From SAR92 bacterium BACL16 MAG-120619-bin48 (GTDB taxonomy: Bacteria; Pseudomonadota; Gammaproteobacteria; Pseudomonadales; Porticoccaceae), in contig LIDE01000009.1 of the NCBI GenBank assembly GCA_001438605.1, positions 1 to 64,000 on the forward strand: a stretch of 64,000 nt of DNA, written 5' to 3'. Shown piece by piece: positions 57,649 to 64,000 of this stretch; position 1 is the first letter of the stretch, and the number at the start of each line of letters is the position of its first letter. The notes beneath the pieces are model-generated. The model did not search any database and had not been told where the DNA came from. It was given only the letters and a program-made list of their open reading frames with translations. The position numbers and the translations under genes were made by a program.

Positions 57649-57730
57649 GTCGTCTCTCCACTCGGGGCTAATGCGTTGTTAGTCAATTCTCCGCGCAGGG
57701 CACGGGTGTTAGTTCAAGGGATCGCCTAGG

Positions 57731-59545
57731 TCATAACTGCCGAAGTATCTCGGCACTGACTGGAATCTGTGCGTCGAGCAGCAACTGGCCAAATCCTTTT
57801 CCTTGGGCATCGTTGCGAATACTGGCCATGCCACCGCCGCCCAGTGCCTCGTGCAGTAAAAAATTGATGCCATTGATGCCAGGCATCAAAAAGCGCTGCA
57901 CATAACAGCTGCTGTTGGTCGCCGCGGCATCGGGCAGGAAGTGCGCAAAGCGCAAAGCCACCGCCTGCTCGGTCAGGGCTGCATAAATGTAAGGAAGGTA
58001 TTCAGGCTTGCGAGCAATAATGCCAATATTCGACTTGTCGCCCTTATCACCGCTGCGCGCCCAAGCCAACTTGACTAAAGGCACCGGTGTCAGGACGTCC
58101 CCATCGGTGATAGACGGCGGCACCGGCCGATCGATTGACCGCGAACTATGAGATATGCCGCACGGATCGGCACAGTCAATAAAAACGCCCTCAAGTTCAA
58201 CCTGAATGGCCAGCGCGCCTTTGGGTAAGGCGAAGGAAAATAGCCGCACAATGGGAGAGGGTTTCGGGCGTCCCCCAGCAAAACCTGAAAGGCCCGGTGG
58301 CGTTGCCAAGCCAAGCCCCGTCATTTCTTTTAATAAAATGCCCACTCCGGCAGCGTCGGGATGTTTTACTGCAATCTTCATCGCTACTTCGCGAGATTCA
58401 CGCTGCTGCGCGGCAGCGCCATACTGGCTTTCACAGCCAATCAACTCAACGCTGGTCTCGCTGAAGTCCGCCAACCCAAACTGTTTAAACGTGCGCCGGG
58501 AGGCTGCAAAAACTGCATCGGCAAACTTCCGCGCCTTTTTATCTGCATCTATACCGTACAGCGTCATAGTATGCCCGCCGCGCCACTGATCTGCGTAGGT
58601 GGTGCAGACTTTGTAACTATCCGGTGCAGGTGATCCAGTTGCGCCGCGAACAGCGACTTTGTTCTCACCCACCTGTTCAATCTGCACCTGAGAAAAGTCG
58701 CAGACTACATCGGGTAACAGATAGTCTTGAGGATCGCCGATTTCATAAACCATCTGCTCCGCCACTGTCCCCACGGAGACAAGACCGCCCGTCCCCTCTG
58801 GCTTTGAGCAGACAAATCTGCCATCTCGGCTGATCTCAGCAATCGGGTAGCCAATGCTCTCGAGGTTATTCACCAACGTCCAATCGGTAAAATTGCCGCC
58901 GGTAGCCTGAGGGCCACATTCCAAAATATGTCCCGCGAGAGAGCCCATGGCCAGACAGTCGAGATCGTCACGCCCCCAACCAAAGGCGTGGATACAGGCA
59001 CCTAGAGTCACAGCACTGTCGACACAGCGGCCCGTCACAACAATATCGGCGCCTGCCGTTAGCGCAGCAGCGACGGGAAATGCACCAAGATAGGCGTTAA
59101 CACTGGCAATTTTTTCGGTCGCAGGAAAGGCGTCGTCGCTAAACATTTCGCGATAGCCCTGGGCGGCAAGTGCATCGCGCTGGTCGAACAAGTCGTCGCC
59201 CAGCACACACGCGACGTTGAGATCGAGTCCAAGATTGGCGATAACCTCGCGCAGAGCATTCGCACAGGCCTGCGGATTAACACCGCCGGCATTGGAGACA
59301 ATCTTCACCCCTTGGCGCGCAATTTCACGTAAATTGGGCTTCATGGCCGCTGTCACAAAGTCCAGTGCATAGCCCGCATCGGGACTCTTAGCGCGGGCGC
59401 GGGCCATAATCGACATGGTTATTTCAGCGAGATAGTCGTAGACAATAACGTCTAAGCTGCCGTCTTTGAGCAGTTGCGCGGTGGCATGCTGTGCATCACC
59501 CCAAAACCCACTGGCACCGCCGATACGAATTGTTTTATCCGACAT
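57731..59545 (-). CDS. AtuA-family protein (acyclic terpene utilization, DUF1446)
   Basis: 604 residues. The N-terminal part (TIRIGGASGFWGDAQHATAQLLKDG, GADIVVTGRCVDSAVTLGAC) is DUF1446; the C-terminal part (WARSGDKGDKSNIGIIARKPEY) is a second conserved domain that is part of the long AtuA form. AtuA is required for citronellol/geraniol growth in Pseudomonas but its reaction is not established. First gene of the carboxylase operon, with an operator-like inverted repeat 70 bases upstream. The symbol is left empty because orthology to Pseudomonas atuA is not proven. Confidence 0.87.
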   Translation of the reverse strand: MSDKTIRIGGASGFWGDAQHATAQLLKDGSLDVIVYDYLAEITMSIMARARAKSPDAGYALDFVTAAMKPNLREIARQGVKIVSNAGGVNPQACANALREVIANLGLDLNVACVLGDDLFDQRDALAAQGYREMFSDDAFPATEKIASVNAYLGAFPVAAALTAGADIVVTGRCVDSAVTLGACIHAFGWGRDDLDCLAMGSLAGHILECGPQATGGNFTDWTLVNNLESIGYPIAEISRDGRFVCSKPEGTGGLVSVGTVAEQMVYEIGDPQDYLLPDVVCDFSQVQIEQVGENKVAVRGATGSPAPDSYKVCTTYADQWRGGHTMTLYGIDADKKARKFADAVFAASRRTFKQFGLADFSETSVELIGCESQYGAAAQQRESREVAMKIAVKHPDAAGVGILLKEMTGLGLATPPGLSGFAGGRPKPSPIVRLFSFALPKGALAIQVELEGVFIDCADPCGISHSSRSIDRPVPPSITDGDVLTPVPLVKLAWARSGDKGDKSNIGIIARKPEYLPYIYAALTEQAVALRFAHFLPDAAATNSSCYVQRFLMPGINGINFLLHEALGGGGMASIRNDAQGKGFGQLLLDAQIPVSAEILRQL

Positions 59546-59613
59546 CTAACCCTCCCCCTAACCGCAAACACAGGGCACAAAACATGCCCTTTACGCGGAG
59601 ATAGTACTGGGTT

Positions 59614-59635
59614 ATTCCCAGCCGCTCTTGGGAAT
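59614..59635. promoter_or_regulatory. Inverted repeat upstream of the atuA-type operon
   Basis: ATTCCCA (59614-59620) and TGGGAAT (59629-59635) are perfect inverted copies 8 bases apart, 69 bases before the atuA-type start. In Pseudomonas the atu operon is repressed by the TetR-type AtuR at inverted repeats, so this is a candidate site of similar design; no such regulator gene is present in the window. Confidence 0.45.
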
Positions 59636-59684
59636 GGATGCCATCAATCGCAGCGGAGATGCCAAATAGCACCCGTCAGACAAA

Positions 59685-60989
59685 TTACGCAGCAACTTCC
59701 GATGCCTGCTCGCTAACGCGCCGCTGTAAGTAATAGGAGGCGACAAAAAATGCCGGAGCCGTGAAAATACCAAAGAAATCGCCCACCAGCAGTGACTTGG
59801 TCAGAGGCTCCGCCACCTGCGCCGCAAACAACAGGTCACTGATAAAACCAATCATCAATGCGCCCAAACCGAGCCCAAACAGATTGCAGGCAACTAACAA
59901 CAAACCCGTCATTAATCCTCGCAGGCGCACAGGGGTAATATCCTGAACGGTCGAAAAAGCCGGCCCATAGAACGAGCTCACGCTGAACAGCGCTGTCGCC
60001 AACCCAATATAAAAGAACGGCGAACTAGGGTCTGCAAAGCGATAACCAATGGTCAAGGGTGCAATAACCACCATCATTATGGCCAAAAACCGAATGCGCC
60101 CGCCGGGCCAGCGCGCTTGATACCAATCACTGAGAATACCGCCCAAAAACGTGCCTGCGGTGCCGCAGACAATATAAATAAGCCCGTACAGCGTCGCCAT
60201 TTCGCCGGGCGCAAAGCCGCGCTCGCGCTCCATCCAAACCATTACAAAGTTGCCAGCGCCTATCGGAATATGCAGCAAAATCGCGCCGATCATCGTCCAC
60301 GCCAGCGCCGGGTTCGCGCGAATGACAGCCCATAGGTCGCGAACCGTATTGCGCAGTCCAACAGGGGCAATGGGTGGCGCTGCTGGCGCAAGCGAAGGCG
60401 GCTCCATAGCACCGCGGACAGGGTCCCGCATCAGCAGCAATCCAACAGCCAAGACAACCCCCAAACCGCCCATCAGATAAAAACAGTTGCGCCAGCCAAT
60501 CATCGGCCCAAGTATACCGGCGACAATAAAACTTCCCCCCGCCCCTAACGGCACCCCAAGATAGTAAAGCCCGCTGGCTGTACCGCGCTGCGACTGCGGG
60601 AAAATATCTGAAATAATCGACATTGACGCAGGCGTCATAGCCGACTCACCGACACCAATAAATAACCTCGACACGCCGATCTGAAGGAAATTTTTCGCCG
60701 CCCCAGACACTGCCGTCAGCACACTCCATAAAATAAGCCCCGCAGCAATAAGCCGCGGACGGTGGACACGATCGGCCAATGCGCCCATAAACAGACCCAT
60801 AATCGCGTAGAAGAATACAAACACCAGCCCCGTCAACAGACCGAACTGCGCATCAGTAAGCTGCAAATCCTCAATAATTCGCGGGCCAAAGCTGGCGATA
60901 AGATTGCGATCCACCATATTGAGGATATTTAACAACATTAAAAAGACGAGAATCCCCTTGGCTCTCGGTGCGGCTTTAATCGTACTCAT
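59685..60989 (-). CDS. MFS transporter, spinster-like
   Basis: 434 residues, 12 hydrophobic segments. NMVDRNLIASFGPRIIEDLQLTDAQFGLLTG and the motif A loop GALADRVHRPRLIAAG are typical of spinster-type and aromatic/lipid-linked MFS carriers of proteobacterial degradation clusters. Codirectional with the atu-type operon, 139 bases upstream of atuA, so import of a terpenoid or carboxylate substrate is plausible. The actual substrate cannot be read from the sequence. Confidence 0.88.
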   Translation of the reverse strand: MSTIKAAPRAKGILVFLMLLNILNMVDRNLIASFGPRIIEDLQLTDAQFGLLTGLVFVFFYAIMGLFMGALADRVHRPRLIAAGLILWSVLTAVSGAAKNFLQIGVSRLFIGVGESAMTPASMSIISDIFPQSQRGTASGLYYLGVPLGAGGSFIVAGILGPMIGWRNCFYLMGGLGVVLAVGLLLMRDPVRGAMEPPSLAPAAPPIAPVGLRNTVRDLWAVIRANPALAWTMIGAILLHIPIGAGNFVMVWMERERGFAPGEMATLYGLIYIVCGTAGTFLGGILSDWYQARWPGGRIRFLAIMMVVIAPLTIGYRFADPSSPFFYIGLATALFSVSSFYGPAFSTVQDITPVRLRGLMTGLLLVACNLFGLGLGALMIGFISDLLFAAQVAEPLTKSLLVGDFFGIFTAPAFFVASYYLQRRVSEQASEVAA

Positions 60990-61166
60990 GAATAGACGTC
61001 ACTTTTTGTTGTTATAGAGAATTGCCCCACTGTATAGAGGCTCAGCGCAAATGTCAGCCCCGCTGTGCCAGCCACGGTTAGGCCTAGCCGCTTTTTCAGT
61101 GCCTCGCACTGGTGCGACTAAATACGCTTCCCCGTGCGATTAAAATATTATGGCAGTGTTTATGTC

Positions 61167-61195
61167 TTGATTTTCTGAGCAGACATTTCTACAGT
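61167..61195 (+). promoter_or_regulatory. Putative promoter of the SCP2 gene
   Basis: TTGATT (61167-61172) and TACAGT (61190-61195) with a 17-base spacer. Transcription would start near 61202, just before the inverted repeat at 61214-61232. Confidence 0.5.
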
Positions 61196-61213
61196 AACAG
61201 TAAGCGGTCTCAA

Positions 61214-61232
61214 GCCTAGGCATGACCTAGGC
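61214..61232. promoter_or_regulatory. Inverted repeat in the SCP2 leader
   Basis: GCCTAGG (61214-61220) and CCTAGGC (61226-61232) are perfect inverted copies with a 5-base gap. They lie between the predicted transcription start and the ribosome site GAGG of the SCP2 gene. Could be a repressor operator or an mRNA hairpin. Confidence 0.5.
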
Positions 61233-61262
61233 ACCATAAAAATTCAAAACGAGGTAGATGCT

Positions 61263-61562
61263 ATGTCATTGGATGCAGTAACAGCAGGCTTAAGAGAAAA
61301 AGTTGGGGAAGATTGCGGATTGGGCGCCGTGCTCAAATTCGATTTCGGCACCGATGGAATATTAACCTTAGATGCTTCACAGGTGCCCAACGTTGTCAGC
61401 AACGATGATATCCCTGCGAAATGTACTGTCATTATCAGCATGGACAACTTTATGCTCATGGCCGACGGCAAGCTTGATGGCACCTCAGCCTTTATGTCTG
61501 GCAAGCTCAAAATTCAAGGCGATATGGGTATGGCGATGAAGTTAGGCCCGCTGTTGGCGTAA
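61263..61562 (+). CDS. SCP2 sterol-binding domain protein
   Basis: Stand-alone SCP2 protein of 99 residues, a hydrophobic-tunnel carrier for acyl-CoA, fatty acids or sterols in the cytoplasm. Characteristic segments are GLGAVLKFDFGTDGILTLDAS, DNFMLMADGKLDGTSAFMSGKLKIQGDMGMAMKL. GAGGTAGATGCT precedes the ATG. In a region full of acyl-CoA dehydrogenases it probably shuttles lipid ligands. Monocistronic, with tandem stop-bearing repeats and a strong terminator after it. Confidence 0.93.
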   Translation: MSLDAVTAGLREKVGEDCGLGAVLKFDFGTDGILTLDASQVPNVVSNDDIPAKCTVIISMDNFMLMADGKLDGTSAFMSGKLKIQGDMGMAMKLGPLLA

Positions 61563-61634
61563 CATTCTAGCGTAAAATTCTAGCGCAAGAGTTTAGCTCA
61601 AGATTTTGGTCTAAGATTTTGCGCTAAGGTTGTA
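61557..61634 (+). repeat. 13-bp tandem repeat on the SCP2 stop codon (6 units)
   Basis: Six 13-bp units beginning GCGTAACATTCTA (61557), GCGTAAAATTCTA (61570), GCGCAAGAGTTTA (61583), GCTCAAGATTTTG (61596), GTCTAAGATTTTG (61609) and CGCTAAGGTTGTA (61622). The first contains the stop TAA at 61560. As 13 is not a multiple of three, successive stops close all frames: frame 0 at 61560 and 61581, +1 at 61573, 61594 and 61612, +2 at 61568 and 61625. Confidence 0.85.
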
Positions 61635-61645
61635 CTAGCGAAACA

Positions 61646-61683
61646 AAAACGCCCCGCGGTTGCTAAACAGCGGGGCGTTTTTT
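61646..61683. terminator. Bidirectional rho-independent terminator
   Basis: AAAACGCCCCGC (61646-61657) and GCGGGGCGTTTT (61670-61681) form a perfect 12-bp stem with a 12-base loop; T-runs occur on both strands. It separates the SCP2 gene (+) from the convergent GST gene (-). Confidence 0.92.
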
Positions 61684-61757
61684 ATGTGTCTCTGTTTTCT
61701 TCTGTCTCCCTGCTTCTTCTGTCGGTCCATCACGCTTTCCTTGCCCTGGCTCGCACA

Positions 61758-62411
61758 TTACTTAAGAAAACTGCTCTCCGTGCCAATAGAAACGCTTTTT
61801 ACAAACGCTGGGCGCGCTTTTAACCGTGCCAGATAATCCTTCACCTGAGGCGTATAACGCTCGGAGAAGCCGTTTAACTCGCCAAAGTAAAGCGCATAGC
61901 CCACGGCAATATCAGCAATAGTGAACCGGTTGTCACAAAGAAACTCACGATTTTCCATATGCGCATTCAGCCGCCGCAACCGCGCAATATACCAGTTGGC
62001 ATAGTCCTCAGCCGCCTGCGGCAATTTGCGCTCAGCCGGCTCTAGAAATGTGTATCTCAGGTAGATGGTCTGTGGAAATGTCAGCGTGGCATCGCTGTGA
62101 TACAGCCAGTTAAGATAATCACCAAACTCCGCATGATCCACCTGCAAGCCAAAATCATAGCGCTGATAACGCTCCACCAAGTAATGACAAATACCCGATG
62201 ACTCTGTCATATGTGTCTCGCCATCGACAAAGTAAGGCACCGTCCCCAAGCTATTTATCGACAAAAAGTCTTTCTGAAAGACGCGCGGGGGAAAAGGAAG
62301 TTCGACCAAGTCATAGTCCATCCCCATCTCTTCGAGTGCCCACAACGCGCGCAGTGAGCGTGAATTGTGGCAGTGCCAAAGGGTTGGTTTCGTCATAATT
62401 GCAATACTCAT
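61758..62411 (-). CDS. Glutathione S-transferase family protein
   Basis: 217 residues: an N-terminal thioredoxin-like domain (LWHCHNSRSLRALWALEEMGMDYDLVELPFPP; TVPYFVDGETHMTESSGICHYL carrying the cis-Pro and glutathione-binding Glu-Ser) and an all-helical C-terminal domain (DNRFTIADIAVGYALYF). Eight bases downstream of an acyl-CoA dehydrogenase gene, so both are one unit. Role could be detoxification or isomerisation of a catabolic intermediate. An ATG at 62396 is an alternative start. Confidence 0.9.
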   Translation of the reverse strand: MSIAIMTKPTLWHCHNSRSLRALWALEEMGMDYDLVELPFPPRVFQKDFLSINSLGTVPYFVDGETHMTESSGICHYLVERYQRYDFGLQVDHAEFGDYLNWLYHSDATLTFPQTIYLRYTFLEPAERKLPQAAEDYANWYIARLRRLNAHMENREFLCDNRFTIADIAVGYALYFGELNGFSERYTPQVKDYLARLKARPAFVKSVSIGTESSFLK

Positions 62412-62419
62412 TGTTGTTT

Positions 62420-63592
62420 TTAAAGGCCGTACTGGCGCGCCGCAAGGTCGCGCATAATTTCTTCAGAACCACCGCCAATTGCATTAACGCGCACTTCGCG
62501 ATAAATACGCTCAACGCGGCCACCGCGCATATAACCCATACCACCGAGAATCTGCATCGCCTCGCGCGCACAAAACTCCATGGTCTGACTGCACTGAACT
62601 TTCAACAGCGCAATATCACCGGCATGCTCTGTACCCGCTTGAATCTGTTCAGAGAGAAGCTGCAAATACGCCTGAGTTGCATTAATACGCTGTTTCATCT
62701 CCGCGATCTTATGGCGAATCACCTGATGATCTGCGAGCCGCTGGCCAAACGTTTGCCGCTCACGGGCCCACTGTACAGCATCTTCCAGACAGACCCGAGA
62801 AAACGCCTCCATCGCAGCCGACATACCCATACGTTCGGCATTAAAGTTATTCATAATCACTTTAAAACCACGGTTCTCTTCGCCAATCAAATGGCTCACC
62901 GGAACGCGCACATTATCAAAATAAATCGTCGCCGTGTCTGAACACCACCACCCCTGCTTTTTATCCAGCGCAGTGCGGGAAACCCCCGGCGCGTCCGCCG
63001 CAATAAGTAATGTCGAGACACCGCCGGCGCCCTCACCACCGGTGCGTACTGCAGTGGTAAACCAATTAGCATTCATACCGCCGGTAATATAGGTTTTCGC
63101 GCCATTGACCACGTAATGGTCTCCGTCCAAGCGCGCCGTTGTGCTCAGATGCGCCACGTCAGAACCAGCACCAGGCTCCGTAATCGCCAGCGAAATACGT
63201 TTTGTACCCGCCAAAACTTGAGGTGCCACTTCGCTCTTAATCGCCTCGCTGGCAAAGTTAATCACCGGCGGCAAGCCAATGCCGTGCACCATCAACGTCG
63301 CACTCACACCGCCGACGGCAATGCGCGCCAGCTCCTCGTTGAGAATATTTTTGTGCCAAATATCAATACCGTCCGAAACACCGCCATAGGCCTCCGGATA
63401 CCCCAGCCCTAAAATTCCCACTGCCGCGGCCTTTGGCCACAGCTCGCTCGGTATACTGCCGTCCTCATCCCACTGCGCAGCAAATGGAATCACCTCGCGA
63501 TCAAAAAAGCGCCGCAGTTGAGCGCGCCATTCGTGGTGTTCTGACGTTAAGTTTCGGTTGGGGAGGCGCGCGCTATCAAAGTCTAAAGACAT
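62420..63592 (-). CDS. Acyl-CoA dehydrogenase
   Basis: 390 residues. FAD loop ITEPGAGSDVAHLSTTARL, catalytic Glu253 in NAERMGMSA, then VQWARERQTFGQRLADHQVIRHKIAEM and the C-terminal AIGGGSEEIMRDLAARQYGL. Unlike the other four dehydrogenases in the window it has no adjacent partner and keeps both Glu and FAD motifs, so it is a normal homotetramer candidate. Cotranscribed with the GST gene; an AraC regulator lies upstream on the same strand. Confidence 0.93.
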   Translation of the reverse strand: MSLDFDSARLPNRNLTSEHHEWRAQLRRFFDREVIPFAAQWDEDGSIPSELWPKAAAVGILGLGYPEAYGGVSDGIDIWHKNILNEELARIAVGGVSATLMVHGIGLPPVINFASEAIKSEVAPQVLAGTKRISLAITEPGAGSDVAHLSTTARLDGDHYVVNGAKTYITGGMNANWFTTAVRTGGEGAGGVSTLLIAADAPGVSRTALDKKQGWWCSDTATIYFDNVRVPVSHLIGEENRGFKVIMNNFNAERMGMSAAMEAFSRVCLEDAVQWARERQTFGQRLADHQVIRHKIAEMKQRINATQAYLQLLSEQIQAGTEHAGDIALLKVQCSQTMEFCAREAMQILGGMGYMRGGRVERIYREVRVNAIGGGSEEIMRDLAARQYGL

Positions 63593-63707
63593 CAGCTGTT
63601 CTCAGGAAGTCATTGAGTGAGGTTTACTTGATAGTATGGACAGCCGTCAGCACCAGCAAGCGAATCGGCGCCAATCTTTTCGGAATCAACGCCAAGTCAT
63701 ACAGCAC

Positions 63708-64000
63708 TTATTTCTTGCGCCGAAAATCGCGCGGTGACACGCCCTGCCAACTTTTGAACGCACTGGAAAAGGAACCCTGATCAGCGTAACCCAGCAGAAA
63801 CGCAATCTCAGTAATACCCAAACGATCGTCTGCCAAATAGCGCAAAGCCATGCGCGAGCGAACATCCTGCAGCACATGTAAGAAGTTGGTATTGCGGTCG
63901 GCCAAACGACGCTGCAGCGTGCGACGAGAAATATTCATCTGGCTCGCTAAATTATCAATCGTCACCTCACCCTCAGGTAAATGGCGAATGATAAATGACT
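63708..64000 (-). CDS. AraC-family transcriptional regulator, C-terminal part (runs off window)
   Basis: About 97 codons to the right edge; the N-terminal part is outside. The two helix-turn-helix motifs are visible: VTIDNLASQMNISRRTLQRRLADR and ITEIAFLLGYADQGSFSSAFKSWQGVSPRDFR. Located 115 bases before the acyl-CoA dehydrogenase start on the same strand, it is a likely regulator of that gene and the GST. The ligand domain is not visible. Confidence 0.93.
   Translation of the reverse strand, partial: SFIIRHLPEGEVTIDNLASQMNISRRTLQRRLADRNTNFLHVLQDVRSRMALRYLADDRLGITEIAFLLGYADQGSFSSAFKSWQGVSPRDFRRKK

Overview
The window is 64 kb of chromosome from a Gram-negative gammaproteobacterium. The essential gene order of the first 25 kb (dnaE to rpsB, then map-glnD-dapC-dapD) is the arrangement known from Pseudomonas and its relatives. 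The remaining 40 kb is dense in acyl-CoA, terpene and lipid catabolism, which suggests a marine or hydrocarbon-associated lineage such as Spongiibacteraceae or another Cellvibrionales-like group. That placement is inference. No rRNA, tRNA, CRISPR array, insertion sequence or prophage was seen.

Region 1 (1-17115, all minus strand) is the envelope and translation supercluster rpsB-tsf-pyrH-frr-uppS-cdsA-dxr-rseP-bamA-skp-lpxD-fabZ-lpxA-lpxB-rnhB-[fabH-like]-dnaE. It joins ribosome and elongation-factor synthesis to UMP, isoprenoid, phospholipid and lipid A synthesis and to outer-membrane protein assembly. Junctions are tight, often overlapping by 1-11 bases. A KAS III gene is inserted between rnhB and dnaE. 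A strong hairpin with a T-run sits between rpsB and tsf.

Region 2 (17458-25234, mostly plus) carries map, glnD, dapC, nth, an ArsC/YffB-like gene and dapD, with a minus-strand ogt. It covers methionine removal, nitrogen signalling, lysine/diaminopimelate synthesis and DNA repair.

Region 3 (25421-36651) holds lipid metabolism: a long FabG4-type reductase divergent from a FadI-type thiolase, an NhaC antiporter, and a minus-strand series MaoC-SDR-thiolase-SDR-alkylsulfatase-hydrolase that looks like a beta-oxidation operon feeding on sulfated or esterified alkyl substrates.

Region 4 (36887-42665) is about peptides: an RLAN/ATP-grasp (RimK-like) ligase with a GNAT partner, and a POT peptide importer overlapping an M2 (ACE-like) dipeptidyl carboxypeptidase lipoprotein.

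Region 5 (42966-64000) has two adjacent pairs of acyl-CoA dehydrogenases whose residues suggest heteromeric enzymes. It also has an atu-like acyl-CoA carboxylase operon (atuA, carboxyltransferase, hydratase, biotin subunit, fadH), an MFS carrier, an SCP2 protein, a GST, a fifth acyl-CoA dehydrogenase and the end of an AraC regulator.

The most unusual signal is a set of short tandem repeats that start on the stop codon of a gene and repeat it. After dapD, eight 15-bp units give eight in-frame stop codons. After dapC there are three 12-bp units, after nhaC 16-bp units with four in-frame stops, and after the SCP2 gene six 13-bp units that close all three frames. A second candidate is a structured, terminator-ended intergenic element at 28312-28416.
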